Assembly: GCF_900108095.1 (NCBI RefSeq)
Contig: NZ_FNWL01000005.1
Coordinates: forward strand, 1 to 64,000
Length of the DNA stretch: 64,000 nucleotides
Reading direction: 5' to 3'
DNA from: Natronorubrum sediminis
Lineage (GTDB): Archaea; Halobacteriota; Halobacteria; Halobacteriales; Natrialbaceae
In this document: positions 16,702 to 26,387 of the stretch, piece by piece
Numbering within the stretch: the stretch's first letter is position 1
How the letters are laid out: each line of letters begins with the position of its first letter
Translations under genes and position numbers: made by a program
The notes under the pieces: model-generated
What the model was told of the DNA's origin: nothing
Databases searched by the model: none
The model's input: the letters and a program-made list of their open reading frames with translations, nothing else

Positions 16702-18804
16702 GTGAACGGGACACCAATAGATCGATTGTTCGGTCCCGAGTCGGTCGCCGTCGTGGGCGCGAGTCCAGACGCGACGTATTCGGGAACCCTCATCGAAAAC
16801 CTTCTGGAGTACGGCTTTGCGGGCGAGCTGTACCTCGTAAACCCGAACAGAGAACGGGCCTGGGGACGAACCTGTTATGATTCGATCGACGACGTGCCGA
16901 CTACTGTTGATCTTGTGATCGTCAGCGTCCCTCGCCAGTACGTCGTCAAAACCATCCGCTCGGCCGGCGAGCGGGGTGTACCGATAGCACTCGTGATCAC
17001 GGCGGGGTTTGCTGAAGCCGACGAGACCGGTCGAGATCTCGAAAAAGCACTCGCCGATGTCGCGTCGGAGACCGGAATCCGAGTCTGTGGGCCGAATACG
17101 CTCGGCGTTGCGAGCGGGCACCACGGAACCGTCGCGACGAGTACGTCCTCTCGGCCGCCGCAACCGGGGCCGCTCGGCCTCGTCTCTCAGTCCGGTGCCC
17201 TCGCGTTTACGACGTTCTTCGAACGGGCGGCGGACGAGCGCATCGATTTCGGGTACGTCGTAGCGACGGGCAACGAAGCAGATCTCACGCTCTCAGAGTA
17301 CGTGACGTACCTCGCTGGACAGGATCACGTCGACGCCATCTGTGCCTATATCGAAGGACTCGAGGAACCGAGGGACTTCATGGTCGCCGCGGAAAACGCC
17401 GTTCGATCCGGGACGGCCGTTATCGCGATCAAAGTCGGCAAATCGGACTCGGCCGCGGCCGCAGCGCTCTCGCACACGGGATCGGTAACCGGTGACGACG
17501 ATGCGTGGGACGCAGCCTTCGAGCAAGTCGGGGTGGAGCGTGTCCACGATGTCTCCGAAATGCTCTCTCGCGCTCGAGCGCACGCTGCGTTCGATCCGCC
17601 CGAGACTGATGGCGTCTGTATCGCATCGACGAGTGGCGGGCTCGGGAGCCTGCTTGCAGACATGGCGGCGACGCGGGGAATCGAGGTCCCTTCACTCGAG
17701 GCTGAGACGGAGCAGGCGTTGCTCGAGATGGACGAGTTGCTCACGTTCGACGAACTGCACAATCCGATCGACATTCGGGGCTACGGCGCGGAAATCCTCA
17801 CCGAGATCGCGGATGTCCTCTTCGACGATGACGGGTACGACGTCTACGTGTTCGCGATCGGACTCTCGGCTGTCGACGAACGAGCGGAGCGCATTGTCGA
17901 ACAGATCGAAACGATCGCTGAGCGTGTCGAGGCACCAATATTTGTTCTCTGGACCGGGAGGAAGGAACCGCTCGATCGCCCAGATCCACAGCCCTACGAA
18001 CGACTCCGCGAGACGGTGCCAGTATACTACGATCCTGGCGCATGTATGGATGCGATCGCCTCGCTGGTCCGGTTCGGCGACGCCCGCGAGCGACTCACCA
18101 CGGAATCCGCAAGAACTGACCTCGAGGACGGCGACCGGTCGGCGTTCGAGTTCGAATCGGACCGCGTGCTCTCGTGGACGGAAGCCGAATCCCTCCTCGA
18201 GAGCTACGACCTCGACACGGTTCCGTCAGGGCTCGCACACGATCCGGACGAGGCCGTCGAAATCGCCGACGAACACGGCTATCCGGTCGTACTAAAGGTG
18301 GACTCGCCAGGGATCCCACACCGGACTGAAGCGGACGCTGTTCGAATCGACCTCGAGTCGCCAAACGAGGTCCGAGCAGCTTACGAGCGGATCCTCGATA
18401 ACGCGCGATCGTTCGACCCGGACGCGACGATCGACGGCGTTCTCGTCCAGCCGTATCGACCCGACGGTGTCGAAGCGCTAGCAGGCATCACCGACGATCC
18501 GACGTTCGGCCCGCTCGTAACGGTCGCACCGGGTGGCCGTGACGTCGAACTTCACGATGGTGTTGTTCGGGTTCCGCCGTTAACACGCGACGAGGCCGAG
18601 CGAGCAATCCGAGAGACGGCACTCGACGACCTCCTCGATGGGTACCGAGACGGCCCTGAGGCGGACATCGACTCGTTGGCATCGGCGGTGGTCAATCTTG
18701 GACGACTCGCTGCAAACGAGGATATCGCCGAACTCGATCTCAATCCAATCTTGGTGGACGAAGACGGTATTTCGATCGTCGATATCCTCGTCCGAACGGG
18801 CTGA
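16702..18804 (+). CDS. Acyl-CoA synthetase, ADP-forming (fused alpha and beta domains)
   Basis: This 700-residue protein has a GTG start at 16702. The N-terminal CoA-binding domain begins RLFGPESVAVVGASPDATYS. SQSGALAFT and ALSHTGSVTG follow, the latter containing the phosphorylated His near residue 258. The C-terminal ATP-grasp half (from about 490) has GYPVVLKVDSPGIPHRTEAD. Such enzymes interconvert acyl-CoA, ADP and phosphate with acid, ATP and CoA, and are the usual acetate/acyl-activating enzymes of haloarchaea. Placement at the edge of a catabolic island suggests it recovers ATP from, or activates, a pathway acid. A TATA-like tgatatgta is about 26 nt upstream. Confidence 0.9.
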   Translation: MNGTPIDRLFGPESVAVVGASPDATYSGTLIENLLEYGFAGELYLVNPNRERAWGRTCYDSIDDVPTTVDLVIVSVPRQYVVKTIRSAGERGVPIALVITAGFAEADETGRDLEKALADVASETGIRVCGPNTLGVASGHHGTVATSTSSRPPQPGPLGLVSQSGALAFTTFFERAADERIDFGYVVATGNEADLTLSEYVTYLAGQDHVDAICAYIEGLEEPRDFMVAAENAVRSGTAVIAIKVGKSDSAAAAALSHTGSVTGDDDAWDAAFEQVGVERVHDVSEMLSRARAHAAFDPPETDGVCIASTSGGLGSLLADMAATRGIEVPSLEAETEQALLEMDELLTFDELHNPIDIRGYGAEILTEIADVLFDDDGYDVYVFAIGLSAVDERAERIVEQIETIAERVEAPIFVLWTGRKEPLDRPDPQPYERLRETVPVYYDPGACMDAIASLVRFGDARERLTTESARTDLEDGDRSAFEFESDRVLSWTEAESLLESYDLDTVPSGLAHDPDEAVEIADEHGYPVVLKVDSPGIPHRTEADAVRIDLESPNEVRAAYERILDNARSFDPDATIDGVLVQPYRPDGVEALAGITDDPTFGPLVTVAPGGRDVELHDGVVRVPPLTRDEAERAIRETALDDLLDGYRDGPEADIDSLASAVVNLGRLAANEDIAELDLNPILVDEDGISIVDILVRTG

Positions 18805-18845
18805 GCGGTTCCGAAGTAATTCGGACTGAACGACATCGCCAGATG

Positions 18846-19694
18846 TCACTCCGAGTCATTTGAGTTCGGACCTCGGTCGAGCGTTCGACGGGCCTGCTCG
18901 TAGACGGGACGGTCGATCATTTGACCGTCGACTCGGACGACGCCGCCCTCGGACTCCTCGAACGCCTCAACGATCCGTTCGGCAGCCTCGAGTTCCGCTC
19001 GAGTGGGCGTGAATACGTCGTTGATTACGGACGTCTGTGCTGGGTGGATCGCACTCTTCCCGTCGTACCCCAGTCTTTTTGCCGTGAGCGCAGTTTCTCG
19101 GAGGCCCTCGGGGTCTTCGATGTCGATATAAACGGTATCTGTGGTGGTGATTCCAGCGGCCGCTGCGGCCATCACGATTCGCTGTCGTGCATACTGGAGT
19201 TCATCGCCGACGGTGACCGTCGCACCGACGGCTGCTGACAGATCTTCGCCGCCGAAGCCGAGGCCTGAGACGCCCGGACTCGACGCGATTTCGGGTGCGT
19301 TCAACACGCCTCGAGCAGTCTCGATCGATGCCCGAACCGATACCGACGAGCCACGATCGTCGAGTTCGGCCGTTACTGCACGGACGTCGCTCGCTCGGTC
19401 GACCATCGGTACGACGAGATACGCGGGATCACGGGGTCCGCCGATGATCGCGTTCAGATCGTCCGACCCGCCTGCGCTGAGTGGGTTCATCCGGACCCCG
19501 AGTCGGGGAGATCCCTCGCGAGCCGCGCTGTCGAGGAATCGGCACACCTCCTCGCGGGCCGTCGGTTTCGACGCAGGGGCCACAGAGTCTTCCAGATCGA
19601 GCGTCACCGCGTCCGCCTCGGTATCGACGGCCTTGCGCATCATTTCGGGCTCGTCACCCGGCGTGAACAGCGTCGATCGAGCTATCGAAGGCAT
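18846..19694 (-). CDS. CitE/HpcH-family C-C lyase (copy 1)
   Basis: The ATG at 19694 gives 282 residues beginning PSIARSTLFTPGDEPEMM. Conserved elements are DAVTLDLEDSVAP (metal-binding region), the Arg in LGVRMNPLS, SVRASIETARGVLNAPEIA with the metal Glu, and GYDGKSAIHPAQ. The family cleaves or forms (3S)-malyl-, beta-methylmalyl- or citramalyl-CoA. A second, diverged CitE-like gene lies at 39987-40898. This copy has no adjacent co-directional partner, so its substrate is open. A TATA element about 27 nt upstream fixes the start. Confidence 0.87.
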   Translation of the reverse strand: MPSIARSTLFTPGDEPEMMRKAVDTEADAVTLDLEDSVAPASKPTAREEVCRFLDSAAREGSPRLGVRMNPLSAGGSDDLNAIIGGPRDPAYLVVPMVDRASDVRAVTAELDDRGSSVSVRASIETARGVLNAPEIASSPGVSGLGFGGEDLSAAVGATVTVGDELQYARQRIVMAAAAAGITTTDTVYIDIEDPEGLRETALTAKRLGYDGKSAIHPAQTSVINDVFTPTRAELEAAERIVEAFEESEGGVVRVDGQMIDRPVYEQARRTLDRGPNSNDSE

Positions 19695-19715
19695 TCGAAA
19701 GGTAATCGGTGCGAA

Positions 19716-19727
19716 ATATCTTAAATC
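19716..19727 (-). promoter_or_regulatory. TATA box of citE-like copy 1
   Basis: Minus-strand gatttaagatat is centred about 27 nt before ATG 19694, implying a leaderless mRNA. Confidence 0.55.
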
Positions 19728-19820
19728 CTCCCTCGGCCGCGGCGGTCGTGTTCGGTGAGGAGAAGATCGAATGTGATAGTTACTCACAACCATTATGACA
19801 ACCGGTGAAGATACGAGACT

Positions 19821-21152
19821 ATGTCAGAAACCGACAAAGCACTCACGATCGCTGCTGGCGGTGACGCGATGGTAACTCAGCGACTGACACAACTGGATGA
19901 CGACGGCTTTCAAGAACTCCAGCGCGTCGTCGCTGACGCCGACGCATCGGTAGTTAACCTCGAAGGACCCCTTCACGACGACGAGTCTACGCCAATCCCG
20001 GGACCGTTGACACACTTCCGATCCCCGCCGTGGGCCGTCGACGAACTCGTCTCGACGGGCTTCGACCTCTTCGCGGTCGCGAACAACCACGTCGGTGATT
20101 ACGGACAGTCGGGGATGACAGCGACGATCGACGCACTGGAGCGACGCGCCCTCCCGCACGCGGGTATCGGGCGAAATTTAGCGACAGCACGTGCGCCAGC
20201 GTATCTCGAGACGTCGTCGGGTCGAATCGCACTGGTCGCTGCGACGACGACGTACGTCCCTGGCACCGAAGCGGCCGCTCAACGCAAAGACGCCCCCGGT
20301 CGTCCCGGCGTCGCGCCCCTCCGATTACGACCCCGGTATTCGATCACTGACGAACACGTAGCGGCGCTCGAGGAGCTACGCGAGGCGCTGGGAATGGACG
20401 ACTCGATTCGCGATCGGGGTGGATACGTCGGTGACCCCGACGACCCAGACACCGTTTCTTTCCTGAACGTGGACGGTGGACCCGCCGGTGAAGTCCTCCA
20501 GTTCGAGCGAGGGGAAGAAAATCGAGTCCGTTACGATCCCCATCCCGATGACCTCACGGAGATTCGGGGCGAGATTGAAACCGCGAACCGAAACGCGGAC
20601 GCGGTGATCGTGAGCCTCCACAGTCACGAAGCTGAGAACGGGCGGTACAATCACGAATCGGTGCCACCCGCCGTCGAGACGATCGCTCGAGGGTGTGTCG
20701 ACGCGGGAGCCGACGCGTTCGTCTGTCACGGCCCACACCGGGTGCGCGGAATCGAACTGTACAACGGTGCTCCGATTTTCTACAGTCTCGGTAACTTCGC
20801 ACTGCAGTACCACACGGTTCCGTTTTTCCCTGCCGAAAGCTACGAGGCGATCGGTCTCGATCCAGACGGTTCTCCCATCGACGTTCAGGAAGCACTCGGA
20901 AGCCCTGTAACCGATACAGTCGAGAAGCAGGGGTTCGTTCCGGTCTGTACCTTCGAACGCGGTACCGTCCGCGAAATTCGCCTCTACCCGATCGAACTGG
21001 GGATCGGCCGAAACGTCTCAGAACACGGTATCCCGTCGCTCGCGACCGGTCAGGTCGCGAGCGAGATTCTCAGTCGGCTGTCCACGCTATCGGACTCGTA
21101 CGGAATCGACGTTCGAACGCGTGAGAGCATCGGGATCATCGAACCGGAGTAA
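19821..21152 (+). CDS. CapA-family (poly-gamma-glutamate synthesis-type) metallophosphatase
   Basis: This 443-residue protein has the PGA_cap fold signatures: AAGGDAMVTQRL, VVNLEGPLHDDES, FAVANNHVGDYGQSGM, VIVSLHSHEAENG and FVCHGPHRVRGIELYNG with FYSLGNFALQY. The Asp, Asn-His and His-His residues form the expected two-metal site. Despite its name the family is a calcineurin-like phosphoesterase and is often found in catabolic clusters, where it probably hydrolyses small substrates. I see no signal peptide, so a cytoplasmic location is likely. It is divergent from citE-like copy 1. Its actual substrate is unknown. Confidence 0.82.
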   Translation: MSETDKALTIAAGGDAMVTQRLTQLDDDGFQELQRVVADADASVVNLEGPLHDDESTPIPGPLTHFRSPPWAVDELVSTGFDLFAVANNHVGDYGQSGMTATIDALERRALPHAGIGRNLATARAPAYLETSSGRIALVAATTTYVPGTEAAAQRKDAPGRPGVAPLRLRPRYSITDEHVAALEELREALGMDDSIRDRGGYVGDPDDPDTVSFLNVDGGPAGEVLQFERGEENRVRYDPHPDDLTEIRGEIETANRNADAVIVSLHSHEAENGRYNHESVPPAVETIARGCVDAGADAFVCHGPHRVRGIELYNGAPIFYSLGNFALQYHTVPFFPAESYEAIGLDPDGSPIDVQEALGSPVTDTVEKQGFVPVCTFERGTVREIRLYPIELGIGRNVSEHGIPSLATGQVASEILSRLSTLSDSYGIDVRTRESIGIIEPE

Positions 21153-21211
21153 CCGGTTACTCGACGGTTTTGCCACAATAGCCCCGAACGTTCGTCCACC
21201 TCGCTTCGCCC

Positions 21212-21988
21212 TCACTCGTCGTTGAACGTCGGTTTCCGACCTTCGGAGAACGCGCGAACGCCTTCGCGATGATCCTCGCTCTCTCGAGTGTCGTCTCGTA
21301 GCCGTTGAACGAATTGCTTCTCCGTCTCGTTCAACGATCGCTTGTTAAGCAAGGCTCGGACGACCTGCTTCATTCCGCGAAGCGATTTGGGTGCGTTGGT
21401 GCTGATTTCCGAGGCGATTTCGTACGTTCTATCCTCGAGATTCGATGCGTCGACGACGTGATTCAACAGCCCGATCTCACCAGCTCGATCCGCGTCGATC
21501 GATTTCGCGGTGAACAGAAGTTCTTGGACGTTTGCCGGACCGATGTGGTGCATGAGTTGATTGATCCCGCGGTCACCGTATACGAGACCGAGCTTCGCAG
21601 GGGTGACTGCGAACGACGCGTCTTCGACGGCAATCCGAAGGTCACAGACGGCGATCAGTTCCATCGCACCGCCGTACGTGTCGCCGTTGATCATCGCGAT
21701 CGTCGGATACGGAAATTCGTAAATGCTCGTCACGGCGTCCTCGAACGCTCTTCCACCCTCGTCGCCGTCCGCTGCTTCGAACTCCGAAATGTCGTAACCG
21801 GAACTGAACGCGCGGTCGCCGCTACCGGTAATCACGAGAGCGCGAGTATCGTCTCGCCGTTCAGCCGTCGTTACCTCCTCCTCGATCGCCCGTAAGATCG
21901 AGGGCGAGAGTGCGTTTCGCTTTCCGGTATTTTCGATCGTCAACGTACAGATTCCACTGTCGGCCTCTGCGTGAAGTGTGCCACTCAT
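21212..21988 (-). CDS. Enoyl-CoA hydratase/isomerase family protein
   Basis: ATG 21988 gives 258 residues. The oxyanion-hole segments are RNALSP followed by DRAFSSGYDISEF, and MINGDTYGGAMELIAVCDLR. The catalytic region reads PAKLGLVYGDRGINQLMHHIG, in which the second catalytic acid is less certain than in classical crotonases. The family hydrates, isomerises or cleaves acyl-CoA thioesters. The start is supported by a perfect Shine-Dalgarno-like gaggagg just before ATG. It is one of several CoA-dependent enzymes on this island. Confidence 0.85.
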   Translation of the reverse strand: MSGTLHAEADSGICTLTIENTGKRNALSPSILRAIEEEVTTAERRDDTRALVITGSGDRAFSSGYDISEFEAADGDEGGRAFEDAVTSIYEFPYPTIAMINGDTYGGAMELIAVCDLRIAVEDASFAVTPAKLGLVYGDRGINQLMHHIGPANVQELLFTAKSIDADRAGEIGLLNHVVDASNLEDRTYEIASEISTNAPKSLRGMKQVVRALLNKRSLNETEKQFVQRLRDDTRESEDHREGVRAFSEGRKPTFNDE

Positions 21989-21991
21989 TGT

Positions 21992-21998
21992 CCTCCTC
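21992..21998 (-). promoter_or_regulatory. Shine-Dalgarno site of the enoyl-CoA hydratase gene
   Basis: Minus strand shows ggaggac directly before ATG 21988. This is unusual here, as most neighbours look leaderless, and it decides the start. Confidence 0.5.
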
Positions 21999-22111
21999 TC
22001 GGATATCACCTAGCGGGGAGAAATAGATTGTCATCATCGAGATTACATTTCCGGGATCGAGGTCGCCGTCCAGAACGACGACACAGGACACACCGCGGAC
22101 AGCAGCGGCTA

Positions 22112-23107
22112 TCAGGACTCGATCGCCGGAATGACTTCGTTACCGAACAGTTCGATCGACGAGCGGACATCGTCGAAATCGAGTCCCTGATACTGCATTC
22201 TGACACCGAGACGATCCGGATCGACGACCTCCCGATATCGCTCGATCTCCTGAATTACGTCCTCGGGGCTGCCAACCAGGAACCGATCCGTTTTCAACCG
22301 TTCCCACTCCGATCTGAAGTCGTCCGACTCGAACACCTCGTCTTGGCCCCAATCGATATATCGTTCGTATTTTCGCATAAGTTTCTCTCGGACGATCGCT
22401 TCCGCTTCTTCCGTCGTTTCGGCGAGGAAGGCTTCGCGGCCAACCGAGACGTATCCGTCGCCGTGTTCGGTCGATGCCCGTTCCTCGCGGAACGTCGACG
22501 CGTACTCATCTATGAGATCGAGCGGAACGTGAGCCCCGAGCCAGCCGTCGGCGATCCGTGCCGCTCGCTCGACGCTCGAGATATTACTCGCACCGATGAG
22601 TATCGGCGGACGCGGATCCTGAACTGGCTTCGGATTGATCGACACGTCCTCGAGTTGGTAGTGACGGCCGTCGTAACTGACCACGTCTTCCGTCCAGAGC
22701 TTCTTTATTATCTGTACGCCTTCGACGAACCGACCGAGTGCGTCCGCTTTGTCGATTCCGAACGCCTCGAACTCCTCGTCTCGATATCCTTGACCCACCC
22801 CGAGCGTGAAATTGCCACCGGTCAGGACGTCGACTGTCGCACCCCACTCTGCGATACGAACCGGATGGTGGTACGGTAAGAGACAGATCCCGGTACCGAT
22901 ATCCATCTCTCCGATATAGTTCGAGAGGTAGGGAAGCAACGCTTCGTTGTTCAGGTACTGATCGTCCGTCACATGGTGTTCCGACACGCCAACCATGTCG
23001 AAACCAACCTCGTTCGCGAGTTCCACCTGATTTGCCAATTCGTTTGCGATCCCGCTTATCTCTCGATTCGGTTTGTACTGTGAGACGAGGGTGTACCCGA
23101 ACTCCAT
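22112..23107 (-). CDS. Luciferase-like (LLM) flavin-dependent oxidoreductase, copy 1
   Basis: The start at 23107 gives 331 residues beginning MEFGYTLVSQYKPNREI. Typical motifs are MVGVSEHHVTDDQYL, the LLPYHHPVRIAE strand, VDVLTGGNFTLGVGQGY and KPVQDPRPPILIGAS. The family uses reduced FMN or F420 to hydroxylate or reduce small molecules. In haloarchaea F420 is available, but the cofactor cannot be decided here. It is divergent from a second LLM gene 96 nt away and resembles the third copy at 28411. The frame extends to 23278 but that part is Arg/Ser-rich. Confidence 0.88.
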   Translation of the reverse strand: MEFGYTLVSQYKPNREISGIANELANQVELANEVGFDMVGVSEHHVTDDQYLNNEALLPYLSNYIGEMDIGTGICLLPYHHPVRIAEWGATVDVLTGGNFTLGVGQGYRDEEFEAFGIDKADALGRFVEGVQIIKKLWTEDVVSYDGRHYQLEDVSINPKPVQDPRPPILIGASNISSVERAARIADGWLGAHVPLDLIDEYASTFREERASTEHGDGYVSVGREAFLAETTEEAEAIVREKLMRKYERYIDWGQDEVFESDDFRSEWERLKTDRFLVGSPEDVIQEIERYREVVDPDRLGVRMQYQGLDFDDVRSSIELFGNEVIPAIES

Positions 23108-23130
23108 ACTGTCATAGGTTGACAGGGGCG

Positions 23131-23139
23131 ATATTAAAC
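23131..23139 (-). promoter_or_regulatory. TATA box of LLM copy 1
   Basis: Minus-strand gtttaatat lies about 28 nt before ATG 23107. Confidence 0.55.
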
Positions 23140-23202
23140 GTTCTCCTCGGGCGAAAAACCGAGTTGAAGGTCTCGACGAACTTCTCTTTCGAGGGGTTGA
23201 TA

Positions 23203-24213
23203 ATGTCTGGCATAGACACCGACGGTATGAAGCTCGGATTTCGGTGCAGCGAAGGGAGCGACAACTTTCAGAATGCACTTCGTGAAGTGACCTACGCGGA
23301 GGAACGTGGCCTCGATTCAGCCTGGGTCGCGGAACACCACGGCTGGGACATCATCTGGCCCTCCTCACACCTGGCGTTGGCGGGGTTGGCGACGCGTACC
23401 GAGTCGATCGAACTGGGCACCAGCGTGACGCTGCTCCCACAGGTGAATCCCGTTCGGTTAGCCGGCGAAGTGAACCTCCTCGATCAGATTTCGGACGGAC
23501 GGTTCCGCCTCGGTGTGGGCGTCGGCTGGCGGGAGTCAGAAATGGAGAATATCGGATACGACTTCGGCGAGCGAGGCGCACGGATGACAGATCATCTAAA
23601 AGCAATGAACGCGCTCTGGGATGACGACGTCGCGAGCTACGATGGCGAGTACATCTCGTTCGAGGAATTCGAGTTGACACCAAAGCCGGTTCAAGATCCG
23701 CACCCACCGGTCTGGGTTGGCGGCGGCGTCGAGCAGTCGCTCGAGCGCGCGGCGTTTCTCGGTGAGACGTGGTTCCCGGTGTGGCTGGACACGATCGAAG
23801 AGTTGGAACCGATGTACTCGAAGTTCGATGACTTCGTCCGTGAGGCTGGTGACGAGCCGTCGGAACGCGACCGTCCGATACTCCGCGTCGCGTGGATCGA
23901 CGACGATCCCGACGTTGCTCGAGAACGATTGCAGGAGTTTTTCGATCGGCTGGTCCAGAACTATCGCGATCGGAACGCAACGATTCCGGCAGCGATGCAG
24001 GAAGCGGTCAACGGCGACTTCGAGGAATTCGCCGACGGTCGACTCATCTACGGCGATCCCGAGGAGTGCGTCGACCGAATCGAAGAGTTCGAGGACCGAC
24101 TAGGTATCGATCACATGGTGTTGAAGCTATACAATCCCGGCGTCGATCACGAGCAGATGATGAAGTTCATCGACCTTCTCGGTGACGGGGTCGTCCCACA
24201 CCTCGAGGAGTGA
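23203..24213 (+). CDS. Luciferase-like (LLM) flavin-dependent oxidoreductase, copy 2
   Basis: ATG 23203 gives 336 residues. Internal ATG 23227 (MKLGFRCSEG) is an alternative start and matches the usual first strand. Motifs are SAWVAEHHGWDII, TSVTLLPQVNPVRLAGEV, DQISDGRFRLGVGVGWRESE and KPVQDPHPPVWVGGG. The TIM-barrel layout is complete. It belongs to a different branch from copies 1 and 3, which share a HHPxxxAE strand where this one has VNPVRLAGE. It probably acts on a small substrate of the island's pathway, which is unknown. Confidence 0.87.
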   Translation: MSGIDTDGMKLGFRCSEGSDNFQNALREVTYAEERGLDSAWVAEHHGWDIIWPSSHLALAGLATRTESIELGTSVTLLPQVNPVRLAGEVNLLDQISDGRFRLGVGVGWRESEMENIGYDFGERGARMTDHLKAMNALWDDDVASYDGEYISFEEFELTPKPVQDPHPPVWVGGGVEQSLERAAFLGETWFPVWLDTIEELEPMYSKFDDFVREAGDEPSERDRPILRVAWIDDDPDVARERLQEFFDRLVQNYRDRNATIPAAMQEAVNGDFEEFADGRLIYGDPEECVDRIEEFEDRLGIDHMVLKLYNPGVDHEQMMKFIDLLGDGVVPHLEE

Positions 24214-24308
24214 GAGTGAAATCGATCGTACCGCACGCTCCTCGAGAACGGACAGATTTAGCGCCGGTGAATTTACGGGACCGTACGGGGCCGATATTCC
24301 GCTTCATT

Positions 24309-24737
24309 CTAGTCCTTTCTGATCGCCACGACCGGTTGCCGGCTGTTGAGGAGAATCGATTGTGTGACGCTTCCGAACACCGCTTTACCGACCGGTGAGC
24401 GCTTTCGCCCCCCGACGACAATGTACCGCGCACCGATATCGTCGGCGTACCGAGTGACTTCGCTGGATGCGTCACCGACGAGTCCGACACTCTCTGCGGT
24501 GGCGTTCGCGTCCGTAATCGCATCTTCCGCGACCGAAGCTGCGATCTCTCGAACGCGATCGAGATCCATCGCGTCACCGGTCTCACTAACGTTCGTTTCT
24601 TCCATATCGACGAAATCCGACCGGCTCAGGACGTAAACGACGTGAAGTGAATCATCGAACGCGTTCGCGAGGGCATTCGCTTCCTCGACGACTCGACTCG
24701 CGTGTGACGACTCATCTACCGCTACAACAATTGTCAT
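24309..24737 (-). CDS. Universal stress protein (UspA fold)
   Basis: This 142-residue protein begins TIVVAVDESSHASRVVEEA. The ATP-binding glycine motif GGRKRSPVGKAVFGSVTQSI is near the C-terminus. Single-domain Usp proteins are soluble, dimeric regulators. Stand-alone copies often travel with transporters, and this one follows tctCBA on the same strand after about 146 nt. Co-transcription is possible but not shown. Confidence 0.9.
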   Translation of the reverse strand: MTIVVAVDESSHASRVVEEANALANAFDDSLHVVYVLSRSDFVDMEETNVSETGDAMDLDRVREIAASVAEDAITDANATAESVGLVGDASSEVTRYADDIGARYIVVGGRKRSPVGKAVFGSVTQSILLNSRQPVVAIRKD

Positions 24738-24883
24738 AGTCTGGTATTCTCACGCAAGGCCATCACTGTTTCCCCGATATCTAACGCGGCCGCGATGGGG
24801 ATTGAACCGAACGGCTCCAACGGCACGTACAGGACGGAAATTCGCGTAGAGGTGAGACTGGTAGGTACCGTAGTAGATAGACC

Positions 24884-26386
24884 TCAGGCAGGTTCAGCTC
24901 CCTTGTACTGTTGGTACTGCGCCTTCACGAACGGCCCGAAGAGGATCGCGATAGTCACGATGACCATGAGCAGCGAGATCGGGCGCTGAACGAAGATCAA
25001 ATACGAACCGTCTGATATTTGAAGTGATCGGTGCAGATTCGTCTCCGCAATCGGTCCGAGAACGACACCGAGAACCAGTGCGATGATAGAGTAGTCGTAT
25101 TTCACCATGTAGTACCCAAGAATCCCGAAGAGAACGACGGTAACGATGTCAATGGGATTGTCTCGCATTGCGAACGAACCGAAGATAGCGAGTGGAATGA
25201 TGATCGGAATGATGTAGTCCGTATCAATCTGCGTCACGTATCCTGCGTACGCGATCACCGCTAAACCGATCAGAGCGATGATGAAGTTTCCGATGAGGAG
25301 TGCAACGAAAAAGCTGTAGGTGGTAACGGCTTCCTGGGCGAATAGATTCGGACCGGGCTGGAAACCGTGCATTAGTAGTGCGCCCAGAAGGACCGCAGTC
25401 GTTCCGCTTCCGGGAATACCGAACGACAACGTTGGAATTAGCGACCCGGCTACCGTCGCACTGTTCGACGACTCCGCCGAAATCACACCGCGTTCGTTTC
25501 CGTTTCCGAAGGAATCCGGATTCGTGTCGTTACGCATGGCTTCGCCGTACGCGACGAAATTCGAGACCGACGACCCTGCACCGGGTATTGCACCGATACC
25601 GAGACCGATCAGCGAGGACTTGAATACGGTTACCGGTCGTCGCAGTACGCCGGTTACGCCCTCCCGTCGGCTTCCAGAGACTTCGGAGTCCTCTTCCGAT
25701 ATTTGCCCCTCCCTGCCCGCAAGTTTGAGCATCTCGGTTATTGCGAACAGTCCGATCAAGACGGCGACGAAATCGATCCCGTCGAACAGCAACAGGATGC
25801 CCATGTCGTATCGAATCGCACCGCCGACCTCAGATATTCCGACGCTCGAAACGAGGAGGCCGAACGCACCCATCGTCAGTCCCTTTATCATAGATCCGCG
25901 GGCAATTATCGTAATCATCGCGAGTCCGAGTACCGCTACCATGAAGTATTCTGGCGATCCAAAACTCAACAGAATACTCGTCAAGAACGGTGATATCGCG
26001 ATGAGAATAATAATCGCGATTAGCCCGCCGATCGCCGACGAAATTGCAGAGATCGATAGGGCGTTAATTGCGAGGCCCTGCTTGGACAACGGATAGCCGT
26101 CGAGGGTCGTTGCCGCTGCTGCCGCTGTCCCGGGAGTGTTGATGAGAATTGCCGCGATACTCCCACCGTACATTCCGCCCAGATACATGCTCACGAAGAA
26201 GATGATAGCGAGACCGCCGTCCATCTGCAGACTCAGCGGGAGCAAAATAGCCATACCGATCGCTGCACCGATACCAGGGATGGCCCCGAGGAGAATCCCC
26301 AGTGCGATACCGATGACAACCCAGAGGAGTTCCGGAAAGCTAAACACGATCACGATCGCTTCCATGAGCGAGGAGATCGTACTCAT
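24884..26386 (-). CDS. tctA: Tripartite tricarboxylate transporter, large membrane subunit TctA
   Basis: This 500-residue protein is hydrophobic with about 11-12 spans. The family fingerprint near the N-terminus is LGAIPGIGAAIGMAILLPLS, followed by GGSIAAILINTPGTAAAAAT, and a repeat of the fingerprint reads GAIPGAGSSVSNFVAYGEA. TctA is the ion-coupled translocation channel of the TTT system, which imports citrate and other carboxylates captured by TctC. Its ATG follows the tctB stop by one base, so it is translationally coupled. It is last of the tctCBA set. Confidence 0.93.
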   Translation of the reverse strand: MSTISSLMEAIVIVFSFPELLWVVIGIALGILLGAIPGIGAAIGMAILLPLSLQMDGGLAIIFFVSMYLGGMYGGSIAAILINTPGTAAAAATTLDGYPLSKQGLAINALSISAISSAIGGLIAIIILIAISPFLTSILLSFGSPEYFMVAVLGLAMITIIARGSMIKGLTMGAFGLLVSSVGISEVGGAIRYDMGILLLFDGIDFVAVLIGLFAITEMLKLAGREGQISEEDSEVSGSRREGVTGVLRRPVTVFKSSLIGLGIGAIPGAGSSVSNFVAYGEAMRNDTNPDSFGNGNERGVISAESSNSATVAGSLIPTLSFGIPGSGTTAVLLGALLMHGFQPGPNLFAQEAVTTYSFFVALLIGNFIIALIGLAVIAYAGYVTQIDTDYIIPIIIPLAIFGSFAMRDNPIDIVTVVLFGILGYYMVKYDYSIIALVLGVVLGPIAETNLHRSLQISDGSYLIFVQRPISLLMVIVTIAILFGPFVKAQYQQYKGAEPA

Positions 26387-26387
26387 A